NCBI RefSeq assembly: GCF_027596085.1
Contig: NC_072450.1
Coordinates: 27,693,223 to 27,757,222, forward strand
Direction: 5' to 3'
Source: Anoplopoma fimbria
Lineage: Eukaryota > Chordata > Actinopteri > Perciformes > Anoplopomatidae
DNA: 64,000 nt
This document shows positions 13,287 through 33,859 of the stretch, one piece after another (position 1 is the stretch's first letter; every line of letters starts with the position of its first letter). Both the position numbers and the translations under genes were made by a program. The notes under the pieces were generated by a model that saw only the letters and a program-made list of their open reading frames with translations, ran no database searches and had not been told where the DNA came from.

Positions 13287-14248
13287 ATAAGATAAGATAA
13301 GATAAGATAATCCTTTATTAGTCCCGCAGCGGGGAAATTTGCAGACTTACAACAGCTTAGGGTAAAGTGCACACAAGAGACATAGTAGGAGAAGACAAGC
13401 TAAGAATAAAAAATAAAGAAATAAAAAATAAAATAAAACAAGTATTATAAATAAGCAATAAAAAACAGTAGAAAAAAACAACAATAACTGAAATATTATA
13501 TTTACAGACAGAGAAAAAAACAACAACTATTTTAACTATTTTTAACTTTCTTAACTATTATTGCACAGTGTAGTGTATTGCACAGGTTATTATTGTCATG
13601 TGGTCATGTGGTCTGCTGGGAGCAGAGCTGGTTGTGCAGCCTGACAGCAGCAGGAAGGAAGGACCTGCGGTACCTCTCCTTCACACACCGGGGGTGAAGC
13701 AGCCGGTGGCTGAAGGAGCTGCACAGAGCTGCCAGGGCGTCCTGCATGGGGTGGGAGGTGTTGTTCATCAGGGATGACAGCTTGGCCATCACCCTCCTGT
13801 CTCCCACCACCTCCACCGTATCCAGTGGACACCCCAGCACACTGCTGGCCTTCCTGACAAGCTTGTTCAGTCTCTTCTTGTCAGCTGCTGAGATGCTGCT
13901 GCTCCAGCAGACCACTGCATAAAAGATGGCTGATGCCACCACGGAGTTGAAAAAGGTCTTCAGGAGTGCTCCCTGCACTCCAAAAGACCTCAGTCTCCTC
14001 AGCAGATACAGTCTGCTCTGACCCTTTTTATACAGTGAATTTGTATGATTAGTCCAGTCCAGTTTATTGTTCAAGTGAACACCCAGGTACTTATAAGATT
14101 GCACAATCTCAATGTCCTGTCCCTGGATGTTCACTGGTTCCGGAGGACAGTGTTTTCCCCGGCGGAAGTCCACCACCAGCTCTTTGGTTTTACCAGAGTT
14201 GATCTGGAGGCGGTTCCGCCGGCACCATCCTATGAAGTATAATTTCAT
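13287..14248 (-). mobile_element. 5'-truncated Rex1/CR1-like LINE, reverse transcriptase C-terminus
   Basis: The minus-strand reading frame 14248-13604 encodes the end of a non-LTR reverse transcriptase. A KTKELVVDF motif comes first, then SYKYLGVHL, then FYAVVCWSSSI, and a C-terminal region with DKKRLNKLVRKASSVLG. A 3' UTR follows, ending in GATAA units (plus strand 13288-13310). The 5' end stops abruptly near 14240, the usual truncation during target-primed reverse transcription. The frame shown is open, but without the endonuclease and RT core it cannot move itself. The clade (Rex1/Babar, Jockey-like) is inferred from motifs and tail. Confidence 0.82.
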
Positions 14249-14249
14249 A

Positions 14250-16715
14250 AGTCACAAATTTGCAAGAATTACGCAAAGTGCCTTCAGAAAACTTGCATCA
14301 AACATAAAGTGATTTCAAAAGACATAGACATTGTCTTCACTTTTTAACTTTACACCATTATGACAGCCTTTCAAGAGGACCCAGATACATGGTGCGAATA
14401 ACCACTTCTGGTCAATCTTGGCCGCATCTCAACTGTAAAAGTTGAAATACTCTCAAATATCCTTGACACTGTTTGATATGAATCCAGTTTCACTACCAGC
14501 ACAGTTGTTCAATAAACTAAACAATGTCTTAACATAATTCTATAGGAAAAATGAAGAAAAGTAGAGTAGAGAGCGACAATTATTTTCTTCCTATATTATG
14601 GATAAGACACTGGGAAAATGTAACCATATACATCATATGTTTGAAACATAGAGATCGTACCCATTACTGAAAGATCTATCATATATCAACACCTCAATTA
14701 GAACCATGCTGCTCTACCAAAACCCATCAAACGCCCTCTTACCGCTTGTTGGCAGGCCAACAGACAGACTGTATACCATTTTCTCTGACATCTCCTACTC
14801 CCTTTACATCATCCCAGGTTCAAAATCAATCACATTCTATAAGCATTTTTCTGGAGCCACATTGCAACTACAGAATGTCTTTCAGGATGGCTGCTTCATG
14901 ACCTTGAACCAACCATGTCATAAATTCCAGCTAATTTAGTAATATGTTTCACACATACAGTCTTATTGGTTGAGGTTTGTTAAGCGTCTGTCCTACAGTT
15001 TATTGTGCATTTTAGCAATCATTACCATCAATCCGGTCCATAAGGGGCCATCTCACTAACAAAAGCAATAATAAATCATCTTATTGCATTGGTTTACATT
15101 TGAACAATGGCTCACTCACCAAACGCTGAGCTCTGAGCCCTGTCTGCTCATAGATTTCTACATGGAATTTATTTTCTCCTCATTATAATGATGCAAGCTA
15201 TACAGTCAAGAAGTGCTTTAACCCCGACATCCCACAGAGAGCAGCCCATATGATACCCACATGGACATTTTGACTCAGAACAAAACTTTGCAAACTCTCC
15301 AAGTTATTTAAGTTTCAGTTTGAAAACTAGTTTTACTTTCTATACCACTTCAGGGTGTGTTGTTTAATTGTTGGAATGTAGATTATAACTTTCATATATA
15401 GATAGATATGTAGAGATAGTGAGTTGAGATCATTTTAAAATATGATAACAAAGTATATTAACATTATATTTCCCATATATTTATATATACATTGTTAATC
15501 AGACGCATGGCTACAATGTTGTTACTTTGCAGCAATATTATTTTAGGTCAGGTTGATAAAAGCACTCTACTGGACATACAGATTTATTTATATTGTTAAA
15601 GGGGAAGGAGGGAAATTGGAAAATAGGCTTTTCCACAGAAGACATTCTCACATATTAGAGTAGGAGAAGCACAGGTGTAAATAAAAAAACAAAACAGCTG
15701 TTTCAGTTTCATAACTATGACTGTTTCAGTTTCATGACTAATAATAAATCAAAATGTCTGCTGTGTAAAACACATCTAACATCAAGCTTTTGGAAAGTCA
15801 CACCTCCAAATACTTTAGAAGTTACATCACAAGTATTAAGCGATAATAAGTGTCAATGCCTTAGCATAATGCGTCCTGTCAAACATGTCCTCACTTATCA
15901 AATGGGAGATATCAGAACACATTTGGGATTTCTATACAGGGTATTATCTGTAAATTTGAATTGTTTGGTAAATATTTTGACTTCCCCAATGTGGGACCAA
16001 TTAAGTTCCGAAACCCATATTGATTACTACTGATGTTTGTGTCCAATTAAGTAATTACTTTTAGTCATATATTAATATAATTTCATGTATATTCACCCCT
16101 TAAGACCTATTTAGAGAATGTGCTTGATGTTGGTAACATACATTCAATGGGCCTTCTTTTAATCATTTCTCGTTTCATTTTCTATAAGTTTGTTAATGCT
16201 TACAGCAGTCACTGTGCCTTTCCCTGTTTATAGTTATTGTATTTAATTAATTTCTGCTTGATACACATACCAAAGGCACGGATCTTTATTGTCAACTACT
16301 TTGCTAAATGAGTGGTTGCTTTGCTCTTCAGCTGTCAAACGGATAATTGAGTGTGGCTAGTTGGCACCATAGTGGTGTAACGGTTCTACCTCGTGGCAAA
16401 GCAGTCCTAGGCTATATATGGTTTCCATTTTTGGATGACGAATACAGAATACCACCACCTCTTGGTTATTTTCTCTTGCACGGTTCAGAATGTACTTGTT
16501 AGTTTGCCGCTGGCTGCAGTCTTCGTGGTGCGTTCAAGTGCAACATTTTAGCCAAAACACAGGAAAAGTGAGGGGACGCAACTGTCTTCCTTCGTCACCG
16601 CTAGTTCTTTGGTTTTGGATTGTATGCCGTGCCCTTTAACACACACCATGTGTGACTGCAAGGTCACCGGTTTGAATGCAGCTCTGAAGACTCGGTGTGT
16701 TGTCTGGACTTCAGG
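14250..16715. other. AT-rich intergenic DNA, nothing recognised
   Basis: Between the LINE and the tph1 3' flank. There is a short TATAGATAGATATGTAGAGA-like run near 15395 and otherwise no gene, RNA or repeat that I can support. Confidence 0.5.
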
Positions 16716-16998
16716 AAACTTCAGGATGTGTACAAGCAGTAAACAAAAAAAGGAAATGATTCAGTGTTGTGCGTGCTGTTTCTTTTTTTAGATTGTATAA
16801 ACTCAATTCAGCTGAAATGTTTACACTCCGACACCAAAATAGAATATTATGCTTGCGACACCTTTCTCAGTTGTTGTTGAAGTTTAAATTTCACCACAAT
16901 CAAAAGTCCATCCACCTCCATTGTAAAGGTGCAGAAGCATAACTTATTATTGAGGTTAGATACTGTAACATCAGTAAGGTAAGAAACTTTAGACTTTT
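16716..16998 (+). repeat. tph1-locus duplicated segment, copy 1
   Basis: This 283-bp segment is repeated in the same orientation at 20453-20758 with about five substitutions and one 23-24-bp indel. It lies downstream of the tph1 stop. Bases 16841-16870 match tph1 exon 2 with one mismatch. Confidence 0.9.
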
Positions 16999-17381
16999 GT
17001 CTGAATCCTCCCGTTTCTCTTAACTGAACTCTGTTGATACACTCATGCTTTAAAAGTTGTTTCATGCACACACACATGTCAAAAACAATGTGCTTGGACG
17101 CGTCTTGAGGTGATATTTATTATTGGATTGATCTCCACTCCACTAAGCCTGTTCCACACCCATATAACAAAAGACAGTGTAATCCATTCCTGTCAACAAC
17201 ACCTCATAGTTCTCCATTAACAGAGGAAAGGTACAAAGAAATAAGCAGTGGCCAGCAGAAACGCTCAGGATCTATTTTTACAGCCTGAATTGGTAGCATT
17301 AGACCATAACCTTCACATTGTGGCAACAAATTTAGGATTTTGGTGTTATATTTATAGTTTAAAAATGTATATTTTAGTAAC

Positions 17382-17387
17382 TTTATT
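17382..17387 (-). other. tph1: Candidate tph1 polyadenylation signal (AATAAA)
   Basis: AATAAA on the minus strand starts only about 16 nt past the stop codon. If used, the 3' UTR would be extremely short. Another AATAAA lies near 17116-17121, so a longer UTR is equally possible. Confidence 0.4.
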
Positions 17388-17403
17388 ATACATTTATACA
17401 AAT

Positions 17404-25390
<7,987 letters not shown>

Positions 25391-25690
25391 GCCTGTCTCT
25401 AGATCAGTCCTAGAACTGCAATTGTTACTCAGTAAATTTGTATATTCTGCACAAGCTACAGCTGATCTTGAAACTGGATCACAGTTCTCCAAAAAGTAAG
25501 ACGGCTCACTCAGCAGTAGAAGACTTTTCGCGGTCAGCTCCAGTAGAGTTGGCAGCTGCACTGTCAAACAGAGCAAAATGCTGTGGTGTTTATGAGGCTG
25601 TAGTTGAGGGGAGGGTGCATGGAAAGATGGAGCATCAGTTTATTTAAGCAGGAGGGAGATTAGTACAGGTCTTTATTGAGTTGGGGGCGG
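25391..25690 (-). promoter_or_regulatory. tph1: Candidate tph1 promoter and 5' UTR
   Basis: About 250 bp upstream of the ATG the minus strand has TTAAATAAA (25647-25639), a possible TATA-like element. It is followed by a region without a long open frame that could be 5' UTR. The start site cannot be placed, and an upstream non-coding exon is possible. Confidence 0.3.
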
Positions 25691-25824
25691 ACACATCTCA
25701 TGGCCTGACGCACACATACACCGCAGAGGAACACCACAATGAAGCTACTGGCTCCAAGCCAGCCACCTCCAGTTCTAAAAAGTGAACCCAATGCCGAAGT
25801 GTCCGAAACTAACATTCTTTCAAA

Positions 25825-26215
25825 TGGCCATCAGGGGGCGAAGCCTCAGGTTGATTGTACAGAGGTCAATGAGAAAATGACTCTACTTTTCACTTGATTT
25901 ATTCCCTCAGTAAACATTGTAAACATGAGTTTATGGTCTCAATCGCTAGTTTCAAAACTTCCTCAATACAGCATGATGTTCATTTAGTAAATTATGCTCC
26001 CATGTAGGGTCAAATAGACCATAAAGCAGGGAATGATTTTGGGCGAGGCTAACATGTGATTGACAGGTTGCTACCAGACCCATATACGGCGTTTATACCA
26101 CGGCGTCACTCGACAGTCCTGAATATGGTAACTTTCCAAAAATCCAAGATGGCGACGGCCTAAATGCCAAACTCAATGCTTCAAAACTGCAGTTCACAAA
26201 CGATTGGGTGGTGTC
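25825..26215 (-). repeat. Dispersed repeat (family R1), copy 2 (inverted)
   Basis: The inverted counterpart of 5415-5870. It includes the CAGGGGGCGAAGCC end, the AATACAGCATGATGTTCATT core and the CCAAGATGGCGACGG end. Confidence 0.65.
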
Positions 26216-26224
26216 TGCATGTTA

Positions 26225-26470
26225 ATCCTGTGTCAGCGTTTTGTTAGGGTTTCTCCGGCTTCCTTCAACATTCCAAAGACATGCAGCTAAGGTTAACTGG
26301 AGACTCTAAATAGTGGATGTGAGCATGGATGGTTCTCCGTCTCTATATGTTGGCCCTGCGATAGTCTGGTGACCTGTCCAGGGTTTACCCTGCCTTCGCC
26401 CAGTGACAGATGGGATCAGCTCCAGCCCCCCTGAAACCATCAGATGGAACATATGGGCCCTGTGTAAAGT
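26225..26470 (+). repeat. Common teleost interspersed repeat (LINE 3' region-like)
   Basis: The phrases ACATGCAGCTAAGGTTAACTGG, GTTGGCCCTGCGATAG and GATGGGATCAGCTCCAGCCC are typical of a highly repeated fish element, probably the 3' part of a non-LTR retrotransposon. No open frame remains. The family is inferred from recollection. Confidence 0.6.
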
Positions 26471-26479
26471 ATAACTGTC

Positions 26480-28860
26480 TAACCTATTAGACAGTTGTTC
26501 CAAACATTGTTGTTATTGGCCCAATTTATTTTTCTATATGTGGCATAATTTCTTGATGAACCAGGCTGGAAGGCTGAGAGACCGAACCTTACTTGCACAT
26601 TGTCATTTATAGTTGCATTGTCATTTTCAAATAGATATTGGAGAGGGAATAATGACCTGTTTAACTTCCTAACACTAGCTATAAGCAGCTTATAACACTT
26701 CAATAAAACTGATATTGCATTTTTTTTTTTTTAAATCAAAGTAAGTTTTTAAATCAAAATTCAATAATGTATTTCCTAATGATTTGAATTGTGTTTTTAT
26801 GTAATTAATTACTGAAGATGACAGACAACAAAATTAAAGAATAACCATTAGACTTTCAAAATAATTAAAATAATTTTTTGGGACGCTTCCGGTAAAGAAA
26901 CGGTTAGTCTTGAGCCTTTATGTCAATAATAGTTTGTAGAAAGAAAATCGGACTCTTTAAGTCAGACTTTTAAAAGATTGTATATCGGAATGGGCCAAGA
27001 AAATTGCAATCGGTGAATCAGTAGTTGTTTATATACTTACTGTAACCAAGGTAACTGTAACAGCTTTAATGGATGACTTGTTTACAAGCTCTCACCATCA
27101 GTCGCCACATTAGGGGTGAAATTAATGAGGTCTCCCCTTTGGAAAAAAAAAAAACGGACTAATGAGTGACTCAGACATTCTCACTGAAGAGAATCTTGTT
27201 TGTGGCCCAGTCATGTACTGCCTTCACACGTCAGACCTGCTGATAAACTACATTTTATAATTTAAATCAAATGGGGCGTTGATTCCCAACATTCACGAGA
27301 CAAGTAAAGCCATGTGCTTGCTTGCAAAAATAATTCCCAGCAGTGTTGGGAACATGGGTAAGACTGAGGATGTGGCTTTGTGATTTGCTCGCACGCGATG
27401 AATGTGGGTTTCTGAAGGTAGGCCACACAGATTTACTTGTTGAATAGAGTGATGCTGAAATGAGTCAGCACATATGCACCTCTGGTTCATCATCATCTCG
27501 AAGTCAAGGGGTTTTCTTAATGGGTTTTTGGGAAGATGCTTGAACTGATGTCTGTGGTTTACACAAGCTTAAGGTTTTATTAATAATATTAAACGTCAGT
27601 GAACATCCTTAGTGGTGGTGATGTAAAATAAAGCCACCGTGCTGTAGCTCGTTTCACTTACTTTAGCTTTTTACTCGTGGCGTTCGCATTCAGCAAATTT
27701 TCTTCAATGATCCAAAATCCAATGGAAGTATCTCACTGGCTTATTGTCAAGGGAACCAGTACGTCACTAATTTATGGGTTGGTCTTAAAAAAAATATCCC
27801 TGCACCGCTCTATAGTCACAATATGCATTATGAATGCTCTTATTTTTTACATTTAAAGTCCAACTGAAATAAATTGTATTTATCCTTGATTGTTTGTTTT
27901 GACTTTTGTACTTATTTGGTCAGAATTACTAAAAGGAATGAAGCTAAGTTTATTCTTCCCTGCGGTGACAGCAGAAGCATGGGACACAGCAAACATCATT
28001 AACAGGGAGAGTGACTGAAGTTAGGTAGATGGGTTATATATACTGTGTGATTGCTACCTCTTTATGGGCGGTGAGTGCAAAGATCGTTCTCAGTGTGCTG
28101 AAGTGGAGCCTGGACTGGCTCAACCTATGGCGATGCCAGTTAGAGGGTTTAGCACAAACACAGTAGAACTTCTTTCTGCGCTTTTGCTTTCTTTTATGAC
28201 CGTTTCTGCAACAACAAAAAAAAAATCAACCTCTATGAATTTGAATCCTAACCTTCAGTCTGTAATGCATATAAACAGGTACACAAAATTGCACATAGTC
28301 GTTAAGGATTTAATCTGGAACGTTTTTTTTATGATTTTCATACCTTGATTTTACAAAATGGACTGACCTTACAATAAAGTTCGTAGTTTACAATTTCGTT
28401 CCTACTACTCACTCATTAAAGAACTGCTCCATAGTGCTACTAGTCATCAAACACTCCACAGGGACCCTTTTAATATTCTGCTGTTGTTGTTACTCAACTT
28501 TCAGAAATGTGTACTTATTCCGTCATTTTATTTAACACACAACACTTGTGACTTTTTTGTAATTCCTGGTCATATTATTTCATAATCTCCTTCTGCACAT
28601 AACTTTGTATATCCTAGTGTGGAGACAATAGATACACTCGTACATCATGCTCTGGTTGGTTCAGAAGTTTCTGTATATAGTGAATAACAAATCAGGGAAT
28701 GGGAAAAAAAACTTAATAAATACATATTTTAGGTAGTACCTAAACTTCGAACAAATGAACACAATGACCAGCTAAGTCTTATTCAGAGGTGGTCTCATCC
28801 TCCTGGTGGCCCTGAGATGACGGACCTTTTGTTGAGTCGGGTGCTTGGACCATGCTTCAA
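26480..28860. other. Intergenic DNA, nothing recognised
   Basis: AT-rich DNA between tph1 and ap2a2. No exon-like open frame, RNA gene or clear repeat was found. Confidence 0.5.
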
Positions 28861-28864
28861 GAAT

Positions 28865-29160
28865 TCAAGGGATTCAAGGATCATATATTGTCATTATGCA
28901 ACACAGGGATGCACAGCGAAATCTTGTTATAGCTCATTTGTAACACAATAAACAGATGACAAAACAAAACAAAAAACTGTAGTAAATTCCTGTATTGCAT
29001 CTTTAGAATTTGCATCACAACGAATGTAAACGGCAACAACAAAAACAATTCTCTGGGGCAGATAATAAGGCCGACATCTTAACATTAATAATTGAACATG
29101 AGAAAAAAACACATTGTCCATCAATTTTGACTGTGTTTGAGCACAAAGCATCATAATGTA
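28865..29160 (-). mobile_element. Degraded LINE 3'-end fragment
   Basis: The TATTGTCATTATGCAAC and GCACAGCGAAATCTTG phrases resemble the 3' end of fish CR1/Rex-type LINEs, and a related phrase occurs at 63655-63690. No coding capacity is visible. Confidence 0.45.
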
Positions 29161-29509
29161 AACACAGAGTCCACCTCATCTAGTCCCACAGGAGTCCTGC
29201 TCTCTGTCCTGCCCGTCAAGAGCAGCTTGATCCGGGATGAACAATGGAGTCAGGTCTCTGTGAAGAAGTGGGCTCGATAGTCACCGACCTCCTGCTGCTT
29301 TTATACATCTTATTGTTCTGGGACCGGACATCACACAGCCAGGAGCAGGCTGGCTATTGGAGTAGCATTAGGTCCTAGCTGGGTTAGTTTAGCTTCCATC
29401 TCCGCTCTCCTCCCTCTCCTCACTGGGGCAGTTTGGTGGCGTTTGTGGCTGGTCGACCGTGGGCATGATCAATCCCCCACGCTTCCTTCTCAGGTGTTGA
29501 TGAATGTAT

Positions 29510-29580
29510 GTAAGCCTGCAAATTTCCCCGCTGCGGGACTAATAAAGGATTATCTTATCTTATCGTATCTTATCTTATTC
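29510..29580 (+). mobile_element. Rex1-like LINE 3' tail (solo, plus orientation)
   Basis: CAAATTTCCCCGCTGCGGGA followed by ACTAATAAAGGATTATC and TTATC repeats is the inverse complement of the tail at 13288-13345. It is an extremely 5'-truncated insertion. Confidence 0.75.
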
Positions 29581-29873
29581 TGTCACATGGCCATAAGTGA
29601 TAAAAACAAAGAAAACAAAAAATAAAGACAAAAATGTAGCAATATTCATTGAAGCTACCGGCCAAAGCATGTACATGCGCCAAAGTTGCCATAGCAAAGA
29701 AGGCTTGTGGGTCAAGTTGTAGTTGTTTATTTTGCTTGGCTGACAAACAAGTATGTTTTCCATGTTGAAATCACAGTTGAGGCATATTTTCCACTCAGAA
29801 AATGATTGAATCAGCTACTTTGCATTGCTCATACACACATTGTTATTGAGGCCTACTCCCATATAAACTGAGT

Positions 29874-29932
29874 CCTTTTACATATATTTCTAACCACCTA
29901 GACTCTAGGTGGTTAGAAATATATGTAAAAGG
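29874..29932. repeat. Perfect 28-bp inverted repeat with 3-bp loop
   Basis: The left arm (29874-29901) and right arm (29905-29932) are exact reverse complements, separated by ACT. The arms start CCTTTTACAT and end GGTGG-complementary ACCACCTAG. Flanking bases do not pair. Transcribed, it would form a 59-nt hairpin. Confidence 0.95.
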
Positions 29933-30349
29933 TCCTAGAGGAACCCCCCTCACTCTAGGGCCCTGACACATGCCCACTTTGCCCACGCAGTTATCCATCT
30001 ATATGATGAGTAATTGTAATTACAGCAAGAGACAAGAAGTCTCCATCTGGTTCTTTAATTTTGGCCTCCATACGAGACCTGGCGTATTTAAACACGTTTA
30101 TAGCCGGATGTGACCTCCAGCAGCCCCCTGAGAAGAGAATCACTGGTGAGGTTTGTTCACTATAGTAGCAAGTTATCTGCAGCCAGGAGTTTTTTTTGTC
30201 CTGAGAGGTATATCTGACCACCGGTGCAGCTCTGCTCCCTTTGAGAAGCTTAATGAAAACCAATCAGAGTGCAATCCATCTGCTCTCTGTTTACACAATT
30301 AGAGAACCCAGGCCCTCTGTGATTGTGGATTTAGAAGTAATTCACATGG

Positions 30350-30775
30350 ATGACCCATGTAGCAGCCCCTCAGTGGTGGAATGAACTCCCCACTGACGTC
30401 AGGACAGCAGAGTCGCTGCCCATCTTTCGGCGCAGGCTGAAAACTCACCTCTTCAAGAAGTACTACCCTGAGCCTTCCTCGTAGCACTTATTGTATCCGT
30501 ATTCGTTTATTGCACTTATCCTAGTCGTATTAGTTTGTAGCACTTATTGTATTCATATTAGTTTCTTGCAATTATTGTTTTCGTAGTAATTTGCTTCTGC
30601 ACTATACTTTTGCTCTGGTTTATGCTTTTAGATGCTTGTTTAAGAAAGGAGATGCACTTATGACTTCTGGTGACTAGTAGTTCTCTTGAATACCTATGTT
30701 GAATACACTTATTGTAAGTCGCTTTGGATAAAAGCGTCTGCTAAATGACTGTAATGTAAATGTAATGTAATAGGA
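30350..30775 (+). mobile_element. L2-clade LINE 3' end
   Basis: In a plus frame the segment encodes WNELPTDVRTAESLPIFRRR and then LKTHLFKKYYPEPSS before a stop near 30484, the conserved C-terminus of fish L2-type ORF2. It ends with GTAAGTCGCTTTGGATAAAA, GCGTCTGCTAAATGAC and TAATG-type repeats. This is the LINE partner of the SINE tail seen at 4510-4575. Confidence 0.8.
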
Positions 30776-31526
30776 AGGCTCCTCCTTGTGTGAAACTCAA
30801 ACAGAGACTGGCCCGTCTGTAAAACAGTCTGAATGCAGGTTAACAGTTGTGTATAGTGCAGATGCTCGTTTTGCAGTTCATCTGAGCTGCTGTCGTCAGA
30901 AAGTGACATAGCTTCAGATAAAGGCAGAGAGGGAAGAACTCCTCATTTCCCCAAAGATGTGAATGGAAGGGAATAAGAATCCGGGAACATAAACAACTGT
31001 GGTTGAAGTTACACTCGGATTTGTACCATGCTTAGAGCAAGTGATTATTGGCAATCTCTCACTGCATCGTTGTCTCTGTGATAGCCCGGTAACCAATCCA
31101 TGCTGGATCCTGTGTCTTGCACAATGCATGCTGGGATGGCAAAGTACCGGAGTGGTGGCGACCAAAATGTATAACCACAGCTAAAATTACAGGTTAAGCT
31201 CTGATTACCTACTTCTTACTCGTTGCTGTTTAGTTTCAGCTAATTGTGTGTATAAGTATATAATAATGTATTTTATAATACATCATTTTCTTGTTTCCCT
31301 CTGGATTTCTTCCCTGCTTAAGCCAGTGATGCCATACTGATAGCTTTGGCCCCGTTGATGTCACAACATCTTGGAAAAGGACACAGATTTCCTTCGTCAA
31401 ACGCCCATTTGTGACAGCGACATTTTGGAAGGAGGAACACCACTTAAAGTTTTTAACTAGTAGCCTCCGAGGACATTTGTCCCTGTTCAATAAAGTATGC
31501 TAGAAAATCTGCTTTGTTTGTTTGGC

Positions 31527-31657
31527 CATAGACAGAAAGAAAAACAAGTAAATCAAGCTTTACAGGAGCTGCAGAACAAAGAGGACTCTGCTGAACAGAC
31601 AGTCAGTATCACAGTAACCAAGCTAGAATACTTACAGTCACTTAGAACCAGATGCAG
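31527..31657 (+). other. Orphan exon-like open segment
   Basis: After a CCATAG acceptor-like site, an open stretch encodes RQKEKQVNQALQELQNKEDS, then about 20 residues including KLEYLQSLRTRCR, and ends at a GTATGC donor-like site. The composition is polar and helix-prone, as in a coiled coil. No partner exons were found, and I do not recognise the protein. It could be a pseudogene fragment or chance. Confidence 0.2.
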
Positions 31658-32154
31658 GTATGCTGTGTGTCTCATCTAGCAGCATCACTTATTCTCCCAC
31701 AGACTTGACCATGCATCCTTCTGCCCACTTCACTGCATTCAAATATCTTTGAATGGTCGACTGCCTTCTCGTGGCATTAAAACATTGGTAAAACCGTCTG
31801 CATGTGTCTTTTCTAATAAAGACTGATGTACTACTAAATAAAGAAAAAAACGGTTGATAATAACCTCCCAGCTGTTTTAGGAAACAAGTTTAAAAGGTTG
31901 CTAAAAGAGGTTTTCTTTATCTTAGCTTTGGGTGTAGTTGTCCTTCTCCACCACTAGGTGCTGCTAAATTGCCGATGCATGCAGTTCAGCTCTTGCCTCA
32001 GGAGTTGGTCCCAAACTGTAATTTCCAAATAAAAGTCCAATATATTTGTTCAAAGTTCTCTTTAACAGACCAAATCATTATCATCACCATCACATCATCC
32101 AGAGACTCATTTATTCACTGTGGAACGTTTTAAACAGTACATGGACATGTGTCA

Positions 32155-32500
32155 AGTGGTGGAATGTAACTAAGTACATTTACTTAAGTAGGGTACTTCA
32201 GTAAGATTTGGAAGTAATTGTACTTAACATGAGTTTTTTTAAACCAATTTATGCTGCTTTTTACTCCCTCTTCAGAACATATCAAAGGCAAACATCTTAC
32301 CTTGCAGTCCACTACATTAATTTGAAAGGAATATTTACTAATCACTTTTATTTAACATATAAAATGTGCTTATGAAATATAAAAGATGATGCATTCTTAT
32401 AGATTAGATGATGCCAATCATTCCCACACAGGTTTTTTATTAAAATGCAGGACATTGTAACTTCTACTTAAGTAAAGGATCTGAATACTCCATCTCAGGA
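32155..32500 (+). repeat. AAGTAC-rich teleost repeat (family R3), copy 1
   Basis: It begins with GTGGTGGAATGTAACTAAGT and carries repeated ACTTAAGTA and AAGTACA words, then a middle with TTTTTACTCC and CTTGCAGTCCACTAC phrases. The same family in inverted orientation lies at 57170-57600 and partly at 62930-63060. It is probably a non-autonomous DNA transposon. Confidence 0.65.
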
Positions 32501-32828
32501 TGATTTAAGCCCGACTGGGTGGCCTCTAGAAATATATTTTCCTTTTTACACATGAAACATGACATGAATCATTAAAAAGGGATTGAGGATGAACCCTTTC
32601 TAATTTTAAGTATGCCTTGCGGCATTGTGCTCTACTGTGGCGACCGGTTTGAATCATTGCAGCTTTGTCTTTGACAGATCATGTTTTGTCCGTCAGTTTG
32701 GCCGCGCACACACACACTGAACATTTTTCACATTATGCACAGCATGTTTATGATAATGTAGTCACAGCAAGCATAGGCTGGAAATAGAAAAACATATTAT
32801 ATTTCAAGAGAAAACCACATAGGTCTGT

Positions 32829-32847
32829 CACACACACACACACACAC
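32829..32847. repeat. (CA)n microsatellite
   Basis: A short CA run of about 9-10 units in intergenic DNA. Confidence 0.85.
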
Positions 32848-33343
32848 TGCTTCTCAGACTGTGCTAGGTCACGTTAGGTTTTCTAAACTAGACAACGTTA
32901 AAGAAGACCACCAGTAATATCAATAGTATTCATTTACATTAAAAGGCTGAGTGTCCATATAACGTTAAGGTTTTTCTCTGGCAGAAAAGCGCTGGTAGGG
33001 CGCTGGGGACACTCAGCCAAAAGAGGAAACACCAGAACAATATGTTATTGAATAATGAGTGTTTTGCTATTTGAATTATGAATAATGCTGGACATAATGA
33101 GTTTTAAAAGAACACATTTTTTTTGGCAAGTGACATTCTTTTTAAAAAAAGATTTTTCCAGACAAAAAATAGTCCAGCAGCCCAAAAATATCTATTTTTT
33201 TTGCTGCTGAGGCTTTCAAGGGGGTCTCAAGTGTCAATAAAGGGACCTCGAAGTCACTTCATCCAAGAAAAATGACAAAATACAATGTTTATAACGTCCA
33301 TTCAGATGCAGCCAAAATTGGACAACCCTCTGGATGAATCTAA

Positions 33344-33368
33344 TAATAATAATAATAATAATAATAAT
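33344..33368. repeat. (AAT)n microsatellite
   Basis: About eight AAT units immediately upstream of a LINE tail. It may have grown from or seeded that insertion. Confidence 0.9.
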
Positions 33369-33378
33369 GGATTTTATT

Positions 33379-33690
33379 TAGATAAGATAAGATAAGATAA
33401 TCCTTTATTAGTCCCGCAGCGGGGAAATTTGCAGGCTTACAGCAGCGTAGAGTAAAGTGCACACAAGAGACATAGTAGAAGAAGACAAGATAAAAAAATA
33501 AAAAATGAAAAATAAAAAATAAAACAAGTATTATAAATAAGCAATAAAAAAAGAAAACAGTAGAAAAAACAACAATAACTGAAATATTATATTTACAGAC
33601 AGAAAAACCCCCCAACTATTTTAACTATTATTGCACAGTGTAATGTGTAATGTATTGCACAGGTTTTTATTGTCATGTTATTATTGTCAT
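33379..33690 (-). mobile_element. Rex1-like LINE 3' UTR copy
   Basis: It aligns over about 300 bp with 13288-13600: GATAA repeats, TCCTTTATTAGTCCCGCAGC, GTGCACACAAGAGACATAGT and the A-rich UTR. It has no reverse transcriptase part. It lies about 180 bp upstream of the ap2a2 CpG island. Confidence 0.85.
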
Positions 33691-33859
33691 GTGGTCTATA
33701 GCACACTTTAAAATACAACGCAATCTCAAGGTGCAGCATCTGATATCTCAATCACAGATGATCAATAATCCGACTCTGAATATTGTTCAAATGTACCCAG
33801 TTGCCCTTGTCTGCTTCTTCACCTTAAAGACGTCCCACTATTTATGTGCACAAGGTCGT

